Assembly: GCF_008831285.2 (NCBI RefSeq)
Contig: NC_045139.1
Span: forward strand, 6,170,204 to 6,234,203
Direction: 5' to 3'
Length of the DNA: 64,000 nt
From: Nymphaea colorata
Taxonomy: Eukaryota > Streptophyta > Magnoliopsida > Nymphaeales > Nymphaeaceae
A program made the position numbers and the translations under genes. The notes beneath the pieces are model-generated. The model was not told the origin of the DNA. It made no database searches and saw only the letters and a list, made by a program, of their open reading frames with translations. This document shows positions 1-18,221 of this stretch, one piece after another (positions within the stretch are counted from its first letter, which is position 1; each line of letters starts with the position of its first letter).

Positions 1-3000
1 AGAGGAGCTACATTGAGGTCGGTAGTTGCCTGCTGACTGAGGCATCTTCCCGGTTGTGTCATCCCTTCCGGTTTTGTTGTCTTTGGCTATGCATACAGTA
101 TCCATGGATTTAGCCGTCTAACATATATCGCCATCAAAACTTTTGGCCAAAATTCCAGCACTAGTTTCTCAAAACCGAACTGCAAGGATGTGGTCAGTCG
201 ACTCTCTAAAAGTATATGTCAACAGAACCAAAAGCTGATGTTCAGATTGTACTTTGTTAAATCACCAAAATTCAGGATTTTAGATTAATCATCACGAAAT
301 CTGATTACACATTGGAGTTCAATGTTTAGCTTGAAAATATGTACTTTTGGTATATTATATATATATACAGTACGTATTACTATATTATCCTGTACCATTC
401 TATTCCTCAATTTTTTGAATTTTAAAATTAATATAAAATAATCCATTTATTTCAAAGTAAAAAAAAATTAACATGCATTGACCCTCTGTTTTTTCATCAA
501 ACAAGGGTTTGACGTTGACACGATGTAATGTGGTTCATGTCCATCCGCATCATTGTGACGTAAATGGGCTGCATGCCACAAAACCCTAAGCTGTATGAAG
601 TGAGTGACGTTCATGATGCAAGATCTGCAATGTCTAGATGTTGCTAACATTACATCACGGTCTCGCTTAAATGCGATCGCGAACAAGCAGCTACATCTAA
701 TGATGGCTACATTACATGCATGATCATTCGAGGAACCATGCATGTAGACTGTCCAAAGATACAGTAGAGATAGACCATACAATGTCATAAATGGGGCAAC
801 ATAACAGTCCATAGGCAACCTTTTACCTAACAAATTTTCAGCTGTTTCCAGTGAGAGATATATACACACACATTTTTGAATAATTACGATATGTTAACAG
901 CATTTTTAATCAACTAAATAATTATTTCAAATTGTCGGTGTTTTCCTGCCTTATTCTTTAGTCTAGAGTCTAAGAGTTATAGTTCTGTGACAGAAGAAGA
1001 GGGCGACATGCTAAATGATCAAGAAAGACAGATGGTCGCCCTTGACGACATGTTGCTGTTCAACATGGGTGGATGTCATCACATGTCATGCCATGTCATG
1101 ACCATCAACAACATGCATTGGTGCTACGCAGGTGTGTCCCACATGCATGTCCTATGATGATACATAAGAAAAAAAAAAGGAAGAAAGAAAAAGAGCCATG
1201 CAGGTGCATGACACATGAGAAAGCATTTTGAAAAAGGGACTTTCACTAGCCATGCGCATGCATATGTCACATGGACTCGTGCATGGCTTTTGAGCCACTT
1301 CACTACCTTTCCCATATTTTGTGGATGCAGCAAAGTGGAGACCCTCTCACGCCTTCGGGGATCCCACTCCAGTAACATGCTTCAATAATTTTCTTATTTT
1401 AATACGAACACACACACAACTTTCATAAAACAAAAAGTTTACTTTTGTTTTTTATTTATATTATAAATTCCTTTTTAATGTATTTTTCATATTTTATGTA
1501 AATAATTTCCCGAGATTTCCTCAAAAGGAATCTGAAGATTAGAGAAGCTAATAAAAAAAGATCTATTGACGCCCCAAAAATAATATCACTCACATGACAC
1601 TCATCAACATTAAAAAGTTGCAGTTCCTAATATGAAGTTGTGGACTTGGTTTTTGACCGTCTTCCAGATGTGAACCCGCAGTGCAGTATAGTCCGGATAG
1701 GGTCATATACCATCCGCTAACACCCTACAGATATGTCCTGTCATATACTGTCCGTCGACACCCTACACAATGTTGTCACAGTGATGGAGAAAAGCATGGT
1801 AATGGCATTTTCAATCTTCATTCAACCGTAAGGGATTCTCCTCGACACATTTGGTCTTTTTATGCTGTACTTGTTTGATTTAAGTGTACCCATTTGGAAT
1901 TGAACCAGACGTTGGCAGGATCTTAAAACAAAACTGATATTTGATTATTGATTAGATTGAGCCATCGCTAACCAAACCAAGCTAACTAGATTCAGTTCTG
2001 CGTAAGCCCTACTAAATAGACCTGGAAGAACCAGTGAATCGTGAGGCAATAGACAGCACCAATTGCTGGTGTTTTCCTAAGTTCATAACCTCAAAGGGAC
2101 AGCTGTCCACGTGCATGACACAACAAATAATCTAAAAGCAGTGGCTTCATGCACCGTGCCAGCAGCATGTGGCATGGCCGCATGCCTGGCAGTGGGAAAA
2201 GGACAGAAAAATTTCTGGTCCTATGGGTGAAAAGAGTCGATTTCAAACAAATATTTTACGGTTTTTAAGGATTAAACTTTCACTTTCCTTATATGCTATT
2301 ACTCAACATGAGCCCAGTGGAATCCCATAGTTGAATTGACGCTGGTTTACTAATAGCACTGTGGGCACCTGGCTGCGTGTTTCAGTAGAATTAGGAGAAC
2401 CAATTTCACTGCAGTAGATGTTCCTTTCAAGCTTTTGGCTAATTGAAGGCAGTATCTTCCACCTAAAGGATCATAAAAGGCAAACTTGCAATTTCAGTGA
2501 ATAGCAGCAAGGCCGAGAATCATCTCCACAATCAGAGAGCTTCTTTTCTCTACAGCTCCCACAGTAACAGCATTGTGAGGTCTAAAAAAACAAACATGTT
2601 TTTCTGCTTCACTAAACGAGTGGAGAAGTTCAAGACCAAGATAAAGTGAAGCAGCTATTCATAGAGATTTGAACGATCAAACCCTTCATCCTTGACGGGA
2701 CCATTACAGTCAAGCTAAACCTCCCGTGAACACCAACCTCATAGCTTACCTGGTGAAACCGCTAATGGTAATTGGTCCACTCTAAAGATCAAGACAAGTG
2801 ATCTCGCTGACTCTCGGTATATGGACAATATTCAGAAAAGCCATATTATTTTGCGGCAATCACCAGCCAAGTGCAGTTTCAGTACGACAGTGGGTCCAAT
2901 AACGTATGAAATTTAGACATTATTGCACTTATTGACCAGGATCAACCCCACATGCTCACAATTCACCTCCACAATGCCTGGACAAAAAAGCGAAGAAGGT

Positions 3001-4600
3001 TGGAAGAACAGATTGGAGAAGAAATGGTGTTATAACTGGCAGAGCAAAAGCTAAATGTGAAAGCGAAAAGAGCTCATAGGAACACAAAATTTCACAGTTC
3101 AACGATGTCGATGTATCCATATCAAGATCATGATACAGTAAGATGGTGATTATAAAGTTCCGGCAAATTAGTGGAGTCTTAGTGATAAATCAGTGTCTTC
3201 GCTCCTTCCTGACTAAAAATTATGAAGCCAGAAAATTGCTACAAGTGCAGTACTTTGATATGGGTGTTGGCACACGTGTGTAACAATGTACAACAAAAAC
3301 ATATAAAAATCACAAAACTAGATAGGTTAAAAACGAGTATATTAGTCTCTTAATGAAGTTCAATAAAATGAGAACGGAAAAAAGATGCTTATTTAAGTCT
3401 TAAAGGCAGTTTGCACATATTGCAATAAAAATCCAAATAAAAAATAAATAAGAGAGACAAGGAGAAACAATTGGGAAATGAGGTAGACGATTGGAGACTT
3501 GCAAGGGCACCTCAAGAGGAGATATAAAGGGGTTCCAACATAAGTGATTAAAATTGTGGTTCATCAGAAAAGAAGTGATTGAAATTGTAGCCCTGATGAC
3601 AGAGTAATCGAGAAACAAACCTCATGATACTAACCAAAATGTACTTGAGGACTGGGACGACGCTTGAAGATGATGGTGGTGATGCACAACAGAAGACTGG
3701 AATTAGATAAATAAACAAAGTGTTTAACAAGGCAATTATCAGTGGGACAGATTAAGAAACAAAGGGATATGGAAAAACCATGTGCTGTTGACAATCACCT
3801 ATCTATTTCCATGCCTTTCCATATGGTAGGTGGTAGGCACCACGATTATTATAAGTCAGGATGGTCAGGAAAAATATGCACTCGGGCATTCAAAAAGTTG
3901 GCCCCAGATAATCATCACTGATGATCAGTTGAGAGAACCATGGACTGTAAACTTTCCAACAAAACAATAAAATGGACAATAGTTGGGAACAAAGAAATGC
4001 TGATAGAAACCCACGTTATAGATGAACGCACTTGAAATGACAACTTTTAGAATAATCACATTATGCGCATGTTCCAGGAGTTAACAAGCTCAGAGAGCTC
4101 TCAGTATAAGTGCTTGTAACACCAAGAAGTAGGTTTTACCAAGGGAACCAATCCCCCTAAGTTCACATGTGAGTTTCCAACTAACACTCTCAAATATGTT
4201 TTCAGTGACAAGCAGCAAGACGAGTTGTTCTTGAAGATGAAGACGTTGATGAGCAAGAGAAAGCTTTTACAACCACAAACTGGACGAACAATAACCAAAT
4301 AGACTCGGCCTAAATTGCTTGCAGCAACTTAAAAATGGATGGAGTACTGCAAGATAGAAAGAACAAAGAGAATCAAGAACCACAACCACCATTTTCATCA
4401 TTTGGCACTAGAACACGAACAGATAAATGTTCATACACACTTCATAGTGTCGCAAATGCTAGAAAAAGTTAAAATGGCAACAACCAAGAACATTTTGATC
4501 AATCTTCTACGTCCGAGATCCATTGTGGAACAAGTACGACATGCAGTGAAAGATAATAAAATCAGCTATCACAAGTTACACCTACCAGTATGCTGTTAAG
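1..4600. other. Non-coding stretch, no gene recognised
   Basis: AT-rich DNA with scattered short open frames (longest about 130 codons) that show no recognisable domain, codon bias or paralogue in the window. I see no RNA gene, LTR or terminal inverted repeat. The right end probably contains the 3' flank of the minus-strand gene that stops at 4815. Confidence 0.5.
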
Positions 4601-4629
4601 CTTGCTTTATCTTGATTGAACCATTTCAC

Positions 4630-4635
4630 TTTATT
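4630..4635 (-). terminator. Possible polyadenylation signal of the TPR gene
   Basis: TTTATT on the plus strand reads AATAAA on the minus strand, about 180 bases beyond the stop codon of the minus-strand gene. The position suits a plant near-upstream element, but the hexamer is common in AT-rich DNA. Confidence 0.3.
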
Positions 4636-4814
4636 GTAAAGCAAAACTGCACAAAGAATTGCGAACTGCTTCCAAAGATATCCATTATACAAGGACTAGT
4701 CACATAAATAAATGCTTAAAAACTGTGATTCACGCAAAACACGAGGAACAGCTAGAGATGTTACAAGATTGTCGAAACATAACGCATAATTAATGGCTAA
4801 ACTACAATAATAAC

Positions 4815-7241
4815 CTATGGATCATCATCAGAAGTTTTACAATGCAAATTAAACAGCTTGAACTTATCTTTCATGGCCTCGGCCTCACTCTCATACTCTT
4901 TAAATCTGTACACTTCCTGTTTACAGGAAGATGGTACTTTGCCTTCGCTATAGCAAACACTGCACAGGCTGAAGTTAGATGTCATCTCCTTGAACCTAGG
5001 CCCGATAATCGGATATCTGCATATGGAACAAGAATGATTGCCATGGCGAACTCTGTCAATGTTTTCCAGCTGCACTAAAGTGTTCATGATGCCGAAACCC
5101 CAATCTGGATCATCAAACATCTCTAGGAACTCAGAGAACGAGATCACAGTAGTATCGTTCGCCTCCCCGTGAACTTCCATCATGTCACTCATGCCCCTAG
5201 AAGGTACATACACGGCTCTCAGATATTTGATGTATGCAGTAGCATCCGACTTCCTCAACTGTGTGTTTGCTTCATCGATTGAACGCCACACCAAAGCATC
5301 GAACGCTGCCCGCTTTCTCTTCTCAGTAGGTCCAGCGCAAATGGGAGCAAGAACAGCGTAGAACATGCCGAGATCAATCCGACCAGAACCAGGCTCATCC
5401 AAAACTGCCAAAATTCTCTCATTGATCGCCTTCATGGCTCCTTGAAATGCCTCCGGCTTCAGGAAGTGAAGCAGTCTCCGCAGGTTGCCCTCGAGTGTTG
5501 CCTTTCTGATTGATTTCCCCGGTACTCCACCTCCTGAGTATGTGATCGGCACCTTAGTCCCATTCAATTCCTTCCTTAAATCGTCAACCTCGCAGCGGTT
5601 CACTTTTGTGAGTCTCTGGAACGTCCTTATTCCAATGGCAACTTCCAGATCCTGCCTGGGAGTCGTTTTCTTGCTTCCTCGCCTAAACTTGGAAGCCTCC
5701 ACGACGATATAACCCTCGCCGCCGGATGAAATGGCGGCATTCCCTTTCCTCTTCCTCTGCAGAAGCTTCAAATGAGCAATGGCGTCATACAATTCGACCC
5801 TATTTGTCATCTTGAACGCCTCCTTCAATGCCCTCTTTGCCTCATCAGTCTCGCCGGCGCCAAGCAATGAGATCGCCTTGTTGAGTTGAGCTCGCCAATG
5901 ATTCGGATAGATTGCCAGCACCCTCCCGTACATCTCCGACGCCCGTTGGTACCTCCCCACATCCATAAACAACCCACCCAAATTATACAAAGCGTCGAGG
6001 TGACCAGGCCTAAGGTCAATCGCCTTCTGGAACTCCTGAATCCCCTTCTCATCCTCGCCCATGGCGTGCAATACGGACCCCAGATCACAATGTGCGTCGG
6101 CATAGTCCGGCTGGAGGAAAACCGCCTCCTCGAGCGCCTTCTCCGCAGCCCTGTACTCTCCAACGCCGAATAGAGCGCTACCCAGAAGCTTAAGAGCTCT
6201 GTAATGGGTGGGGGAAAGGATTGCAGCCTCTCTGTAATGTTCACAGGCGCCGAGAAGCAATCCTTCGCCTTCGAGAGCAATGCCGAGGTTGACGTGAATC
6301 TGGGGAAGAAGATAGGACCATTGATTCCCACTAGACTCTGCTGCCTCGAGGGCCAGGAGGAACTCATCCTTCGCCTCGGAAAATTGGCCAAGAGCATAAA
6401 GGGAGTTGCCGCTCCTGAAATGGGGCCTCACGTCCGTCGGCTGCAACTCCGACGCCCTCTTGAAGCTAGCCAATGCCTCCTTGAACAACTGGTGGTCGTA
6501 GAGCGTCCGCCCGATCGCCATATGTGCGTCGAACGCCTCTTCCCTTGAGCGGCACCCATCCGCCTTCCCTCTGAGCGCCCTCAATTCCTTCAGGAACGTG
6601 GCGTAGTCCGGTCCGCTCTCCTCCCAGAACACTCTCTTAGTTCCTCCGCCCTCTGATTCTGAACCCAATTCCCTCGACCACCCGGGGTCGGAGAAGGCGT
6701 CGCCGACGATCTCCCCCTTGATCTTCCCGTCCTTCATTTGCTTCACCTTCAGCCTCTTGATGACGATATCCAGGTCATCGATGATCTTCCAGGTATCATC
6801 GTAGACTATTCCATGATTAGGCGACAAGGCCCAAGCCGGGGCGCCCGGCCGCCGGTTGGCCGGTGCATCCGCCGCTGTTGCGGCAGCGGCCGCGTCGACG
6901 ATAGAGGAGGAGGAGGCGGCGGAGACGATGGATTGGGAGGAGCCGAGGTCGAGGTTCAGGGCATCGAAGTCGCGGTCGACATCGCCGGCGCCGTCGTTGT
7001 AGGTACGGAGGAGGCCTTCGAAGGTAAGGCCCTTGTCGCCGTCGATGAACTCACCATAGGTGCGAAAGACCTCGTCGAGGATGGCCTGGATCTGCTGGTC
7101 CGAGAACTTGACCCGGGGGTTGACGGCGATGACGAGGGCAGCCATCTCCGTCCGGTTGAGGCCACCATCCTTGTTCGCGTCGAACTGCTCAAAGATCTTC
7201 CTCACCTTCTCGCTCCGGTCGTCTCTGTCTCGGGAAGCCAT
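4815..7241 (-). CDS. Calcium-binding tetratricopeptide-repeat protein with EF-hands and C-terminal ZZ-like zinc finger
   Basis: A single uninterrupted frame of 808 codons. The N-terminus has a canonical EF-hand loop at residues 21-32 (DANKDGGLNRTE), followed by a weaker second EF-hand region near residues 60-100. A low-complexity Ser/Ala stretch precedes a plant-conserved segment (WALSPNHGIVYDDTWK). About residues 235-495 form a run of TPR units with the usual small/large pattern (for example YADAHCDLGSVLHAMGE and LDALYNLGGLFMDVGRY). The C-terminus has C738-X2-C741 and C760-X2-C763, a ZZ-like zinc-binding pattern. Length and domain order match the Arabidopsis At1g05150/At2g32450 family (about 800 residues, calcium-binding TPR proteins), known to me from memory rather than a search. 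The family's molecular function is poorly defined; calcium-responsive scaffolding is an inference. The start ATG lies in a good context (CCATCCATGGCT on the minus strand). The 5' half is markedly GC-rich. No neighbour suggests a shared function. Confidence 0.93.
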   Translation of the reverse strand: MASRDRDDRSEKVRKIFEQFDANKDGGLNRTEMAALVIAVNPRVKFSDQQIQAILDEVFRTYGEFIDGDKGLTFEGLLRTYNDGAGDVDRDFDALNLDLGSSQSIVSAASSSSIVDAAAAATAADAPANRRPGAPAWALSPNHGIVYDDTWKIIDDLDIVIKRLKVKQMKDGKIKGEIVGDAFSDPGWSRELGSESEGGGTKRVFWEESGPDYATFLKELRALRGKADGCRSREEAFDAHMAIGRTLYDHQLFKEALASFKRASELQPTDVRPHFRSGNSLYALGQFSEAKDEFLLALEAAESSGNQWSYLLPQIHVNLGIALEGEGLLLGACEHYREAAILSPTHYRALKLLGSALFGVGEYRAAEKALEEAVFLQPDYADAHCDLGSVLHAMGEDEKGIQEFQKAIDLRPGHLDALYNLGGLFMDVGRYQRASEMYGRVLAIYPNHWRAQLNKAISLLGAGETDEAKRALKEAFKMTNRVELYDAIAHLKLLQRKRKGNAAISSGGEGYIVVEASKFRRGSKKTTPRQDLEVAIGIRTFQRLTKVNRCEVDDLRKELNGTKVPITYSGGGVPGKSIRKATLEGNLRRLLHFLKPEAFQGAMKAINERILAVLDEPGSGRIDLGMFYAVLAPICAGPTEKRKRAAFDALVWRSIDEANTQLRKSDATAYIKYLRAVYVPSRGMSDMMEVHGEANDTTVISFSEFLEMFDDPDWGFGIMNTLVQLENIDRVRHGNHSCSICRYPIIGPRFKEMTSNFSLCSVCYSEGKVPSSCKQEVYRFKEYESEAEAMKDKFKLFNLHCKTSDDDP

Positions 7242-7280
7242 GGATGGGTAAAATCGTCAGGCGACCAGGCCACCACCTTC

Positions 7281-7640
7281 ACATAGAACCTCTCTCTCTC
7301 TCACAGTCTGTCGCTTCTCTCTCACAGTCTGTCGCCTCTCTCTCAATTGGGAGTTTGGAAGACTAGGAAGGAGGGGGAGAGCAGAGTGAGGGTGAAAGAG
7401 GGGCTCCACCCTTCATTATTGTGTGATTGGTGATGCTGCTGGTGCTGGTGGGGATAGCATCAAAATCTCTCTCTAATCTAAAAATTTGAGAAGACACCCA
7501 CTTAATTTTGCTTGGCATTTCTTTCTCTCTCTCTAAAATTAGGGAAGAAACCGCTAGATTTTTACAGCATCTCTCTCTCTCTCCAAGATCTGTATAAAAT
7601 TTGGTTTTGTACTTCACTTTTACAAGTCCAATGAGGGGAG
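7281..7640 (-). promoter_or_regulatory. CT/GA-rich 5' leader and proximal promoter of the TPR gene
   Basis: Immediately upstream of the start codon lie runs of CTCTCT (plus strand) and a 21-bp direct repeat containing TCACAGTCTGTCGC at 7301-7314 and 7322-7335. Further CTCTCTCT runs occur near 7527 and 7571. Such Y-patch/GA-rich leaders are common in plant housekeeping promoters. No convincing TATA box was seen, so the transcription start is not assigned. Confidence 0.4.
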
Positions 7641-9129
7641 GAAAATACACGTCGATTACACGGGCCGCAGAAGCATCCTGCTCATTTCTGCCATGGAAGT
7701 GTCAAGTTTTCACTAACTTTACAGTCGTCAACAAGAGGCTGTAAATTTTGTTAGCTTATGCATGTTTTCCCGCTTTCAGTCCACAGGGATATGGACCATG
7801 TCTACGAATACTGTTGAAACTCATTGGGAAGTGTTGTCCCCTGATCTTAAGAAAATGATGCCCTGCTATTCATCGGAGCTTGTTAAATTTCGAAAATGCT
7901 GGGTTTCCATTTAAGATTCATAAAAGAACCACTTACTTTTTGTATTCCCACAACTTTCTTTTTGTTACAGATTAACATTCGTCAAAATATTCTACTGTGT
8001 TTTGATCACCAAGATTTTCTTGCCAAAGATACTCTCATGAAGGGCGGACCAGATTGGCTTTCAAAGAAATGTCAAGAGGGGGAAAAGAAGTAAATGCAAT
8101 GCTTTGGTCCATGGTTGTCTTAGATTCATTAAATGTGAACTTTAAAAAGAATTAGATATCGAAGCTGTTTTTGCTCTATTAAAGGAATCATCAAGACCAT
8201 GAGTGGAGTAAAAGGAACAGCTTGGCAAGATGAGGTTGCAAGGTGTAACTACTTAAATTGCAATCGGTGGTAGGTTGGTTTTCTATTAATATCCCTTGTT
8301 TTTCTCTATCAGTCGATACTTTTTGAATGAACAACGAAAACGCACTCAAGTTACATAAAAGGAAACCGTTAAATGAAAGGAAACTGAACTTAGGAGAAAC
8401 GTATTTCTGTTATACAGCTAATTATAAGTAAAAAGACGATTCAGACTCAATTAAATTCAATTCCATTGCATGTTAACGTCAGTTATTAGATAAAAAGAAC
8501 TCTCTTATTGTTTTGCTTCCTTTGGTTCTTTTTACAGTAAGAGAGAGCAGCACTGCATCTCTGTAATATTATTCTGCGATTGATCATAATACTGTTAGGT
8601 GCTTACATGCCAATAACTGCACTGATGAAACTATTAGTGCTGCATTGCAGCTCCTGCTTTCATATTATTCAACTGCTACATTGATGAAAAGCAGTTCCCT
8701 CTTAATGACGACGAATTTGGAGAACGAGGAGAAAGACAACACAGCAAAGTGCAGACATGAATCCAAGTAGCAAAATAGGATACAAGAAAGAACATGATGG
8801 CAGGCGTTTGACAGCAATCCTTGGAACACTTTATATCAATCCAACGAAAATACAACTTTTCTTGGTATTATTGCTCCATTTTTCTTGCGTGTGGATGCGT
8901 GTAGTGCTCCCCAAATATGTGAAAAGTGCAGTGGTATGTTCGTTTTTAGAAAAGATAAAAAAAGACTTCGTGATCTTTTTCAATCTTGTCAATAACGGTA
9001 ATAGCATTTTGTTTGGGTGACACTTTTAAAGGCTGTTCTGAAAGCAGAAATAAGAGTTGGGCGGATTTGTGAAAAGCCAGAAAAATAATTTAAAATATTT
9101 GAAATTGATTAAAATAAATAAAGAATGGC

Positions 9130-9430
9130 AAGACCCCAATGGACCCCTTCAAAACGAAGTGGTTCGATTTATTCTTCATCAACATGTCAAATAAAAATGA
9201 GAAGAAAAAGCAATATGGTTGTTAGGTTTATGTTGCTTCGAGTAAGTTGGTCTGAACTTGCGAATTGTTAATGAATTTTGTATCAAATTAGGTGCGGTTT
9301 CCATCGTATAAAATTCATGCACTTGCACCTTGAAATTATTTAGTAAAGCATGCTTATGTTTGGCATATTTACAAGAAATGCCTAAATTAAATTATAAAAG
9401 AATGACTCGTGTGATGCCTGGTCAATACCG
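9130..9430 (+). repeat. Diverged direct duplication, left copy
   Basis: Shares ordered blocks with 10265-10600: CCCTTCAAAAC, ATGAGAAGAAAAA, GAGTTGTTAATGAAT-like, AATTCATGCAC, AAATCATGCTTA-like and TGCCTGG, in the same order and orientation. It looks like an old local duplication or two copies of an uncharacterised interspersed element. Confidence 0.55.
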
Positions 9431-9883
9431 CCTTTGACTCAAATCTATTCTGGTTGGACAACGTCAAATGACTTAACTACCTGTATGCTTTATCCTTTTT
9501 CTTTTCGTAAATATCTCAAGATTTTGAAAACACAGGATTGACTTTCGCAATTTTCACCACCACTTCCTTTTTTTTTTTTACTTTTTTTTTTCCAAAAACT
9601 TAAAGAGTATTCAAAACTTTTTGAACCTTAATCTGGATTTTTAAAGATTTTCGTAAAATTGGTTCGTGTTTTTTTTATTTTTTTTAAAGTTAGGCTTACA
9701 TTCGCAGAGAGACGACTAAATATCAAGAGTGCATGTCCCTCAAACAATATATTTGTAATTTATTTAAGATAAAGCAGAATTTCACAACCGACCCTTTCGT
9801 GGACAGTATCATAATGTCTAGGGGATGCTACAATTGGGGTGATCTACGAAGACAAATGTAAGTAACCCTATTTTTTTCTCTAT

Positions 9884-9885
<2 letters not shown>

Positions 9886-9920
<35 letters not shown>
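9886..9920. repeat. (TA)n microsatellite
   Basis: Uninterrupted TA dinucleotides for about 35 bases in intergenic DNA. Confidence 0.9.
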
Positions 9921-9922
<2 letters not shown>

Positions 9923-10264
9923 TTAACATAGATTTATAAAACTTTTGAGTAGATTTATATATAAAACACTCACAAAAATATTCCTGCTGTTAAACGATCC
10001 ATATTTGAAGCATTATATATTTGTCTATCAGTTTAAAGCATAGTGTTCCTACTGACAAATGACCTACATTTACATCTAATGGAGCATGATCTTCATCCAA
10101 TCTTGGACTGTCTAATAACCTGAATGTTATTCACAAAGCTGCTACATACAGTGCTTGGATCCATTTTAGTGTACCTGATCTGAATAATAAATGGAACCAA
10201 ATTCGCGTCGTTGATGAGATGACACCAACCAGAGTTGGTTGGCATCAAGGATGACAACAGCCTA

Positions 10265-10600
10265 CATTAAATAATCCCTTCAAAACAAAGCACAAGTTCC
10301 GTTTACTCTTTATCAATCTGTGGAATAAAGATGAGAAGAAAAAACAAGGCGGTAGTTAAATTTGTGTTGTTTCAAGTAGGTGGATCCGACTGGATGAGTT
10401 GTTAATGAATGAGATTAATAATGGAAAAACCAGAGGATTAGGTACAAACTTCATTGTATACAATTCATGCACCTCCGAGGTGGACCTTCAAATAATGTTT
10501 CTTTTTTCTTGTTTTTGTAAATCATGCTTAATTATGTTTGACGTCGTATTTAGAACGATATGCTTAAATTCTAAAAGAATTACAGGTTCGTGCCTGGCTG
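10265..10600 (+). repeat. Diverged direct duplication, right copy
   Basis: Partner of 9130-9430. The copies differ by many substitutions and some tens of bases of indels, so the duplication is not recent. Confidence 0.55.
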
Positions 10601-10868
10601 AAAATCAATTTTTAGTTACCCTTAAGATGACATACTAAAAAAACATTGTTTTCCAAATTCGGGTTTTGTTGAGATTTGATTTTTCAATCAGTTTTTAAAA
10701 CATGGTTTGTACGTTTGGATAACACAACGCTTTTTGTGAAAAATCTACACCCTCTTTTGTTTTACTTTTTCTTTTTCTTCCCTCTTATAGTTATGGAATC
10801 TATCCGCCTGGTTATTGTCCTGTAAAATGGGGCTATTGATGTATATGTTGAAGCTGAGTGGCAACAGC

Positions 10869-10964
10869 AAAAATTTTATTTAAGGTTGGGTAAAAGTTTC
10901 AGACTTTCTTCTCAACAAAAACTTTATCTAAGGTTGGGTAAAAGTTTTAGACTTTCTTCTAAGC
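10869..10964 (+). repeat. 48-bp tandem duplication (two copies)
   Basis: Copies at 10869-10916 and 10917-10964 share the core AAGGTTGGGTAAAAGTTT and ACTTTCTTCT, with only a few differences. It lies about 600 bp upstream of the first CRK start codon. Confidence 0.8.
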
Positions 10965-11339
10965 GGTAAGATGAAAGACTCCTCTTGTTCACCTCATCAT
11001 GATGAGTTATTTTATTAACTACCTATATGCATGACTTGGCTTATGGGAAAATAACTGCATATTCTCTCATTAGACAACAAAGACGTCAGATGAAAAAGCA
11101 ACGGCAAGAGTTTGAATAGAGATTCACCGGTGTTTCCCTTCATCGTTTTGAACTTGAACTTCGATATGACTCGTTGGTGGTACCAACGACCAGGTGTTGT
11201 CTATTGCTTGTTCTTCTGCGTCGATTAATAATGCATAATCTGCAAAGGGCGGACTCGGTGTCTGATGAAGTCGATTCAGTTTCCGGTTTCTTTCGCGGTA
11301 CGAGGTCTGGCGAACCACCTTCAAATCCAGTGCCAGTGG

Positions 11340-11545
11340 TTTCGGTTTCAGATTGTATCGGCGTGTCTCGACTCATATCAGCAGCAGGCAGGCGATGGCA
11401 GATTTTCAAGTCAAAGGAAGCCGACTGGAAAGTGGTCTGAAGTACGCCGCCATTGACGTCGCCGTAGCAAAAAGATGAAACGAGGTGCGGCGACCGCGGT
11501 CGTCATCTCTTCCTTCTCTTTCACCGTGGATGATCAACCTCACCA
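11340..11545 (+). promoter_or_regulatory. Conserved proximal upstream region of CRK copy A
   Basis: Shares short ordered blocks with the sequence just upstream of copies B (27590-27754) and E (56456-56662): TATCGGCGTG, CATATCAGCA or CGCATCAGCAG, and GTCATC(T/G)C shortly before the ATG. Conservation between paralogues suggests 5' UTR and core promoter. No TATA box could be fixed. A TTGAC core near 11453 is too short to call a W-box. Confidence 0.4.
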
Positions 11546-17499
<5,954 letters not shown>

Positions 17500-17860
17500 G
17501 CATGCCATATTTATTTGCTTGAACTAATCTACTTACGTGCTAAAGTGACCGTGCCAATGTGCTCCAATTTCTGCGATATTTGATTGTCCTATTTGTCATT
17601 GCCACCGTCAATTGTAAAGAACATCTGCACGATTGGGAAGGCTTACAACGAAGCCGTCTGGTATTTTTATGTGTCTGTTATTGTTTGTGGGCTCATCTGT
17701 TTAGGTCAAGTCCAAAAACCACCCATCTTACCATTACATGGTTTGGTGATACATGGAGAAATTACCATTTTGGTATGTGCTCCTCATAAAAACAACTTTG
17801 TCGATACAAGTATTTTTTTTTTTTTTTTTACGATTAAAATTTTGATGTCATAAGAGCCTT
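17500..17860 (+). other. 3' UTR/flank of CRK copy A
   Basis: Non-coding sequence after the stop codon shares blocks with the 3' flank of copy E (ATTTGATCTGCTAAATG / GTCAATTGTAAAGAACATC-like), so it probably belongs to the duplicated unit and contains the 3' UTR. It ends in a T-rich run near 17813-17830. Confidence 0.45.
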
Positions 17861-17910
17861 TGATTAATTTATTTTCAAAAGAAAATTCATAATTATTATT
17901 TTTATTATAA

Positions 17911-18030
17911 CCGGGTCGGAATGGGCCGGCTCAAGCCTGATACCAGAAGATTGGGCTTGAGCCAGGGCCCAATACGCAGGCCCGATACCCGAATATCATG
18001 TCCCGTTTTTTCGGGCTGAACCGCACCCGT
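17911..18030. repeat. GC-rich GGGCC-type repeat fragment
   Basis: A 120-bp island rich in GGGC/GCCC words (GGGCCGGCTCAAGCC, GGGCTTGAGCCAGGGCCC), sharply different from its AT-rich surroundings and matching the word content of the repeats at 19747, 44881 and 46163. Ends are not clear; probably a degraded copy. Confidence 0.5.
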
Positions 18031-18221
18031 TCTTGTACTCCTTGGTTTGTTTTTTGTTCTATTATCCGAATTGACACAGTAGTTCAAAATCTATTGAAAA
18101 GCAATTTTTAAAAAGAAATGAACTTATTACCAAAAACGTAATTTATTATAAACATGGAATTTTTTGCCCTCTCTTTTGGCGGAGCATGTAGTTGTTGATT
18201 AATAATAATATGTGGTTTAAT

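Larger units (their letters stand above)
7700..11100. other. Intergenic DNA between TPR gene and CRK array
   Basis: AT-rich, no credible coding region; the short ORFs here carry no recognisable domain. It contains an internal diverged duplication (about 9130-9430 and 10265-10600), a TA microsatellite and a 48-bp tandem duplication, listed separately. Confidence 0.5.

Noticed and set aside
5825-7286. Several long open frames overlapping the TPR gene on both strands
   Set aside because: They are shadows of a GC-rich coding region; only the 808-codon frame has domains and family-like length.
11440-11460. TTGAC core upstream of copy A as a WRKY W-box
   Set aside because: Single short core, not conserved upstream of copies B or E.
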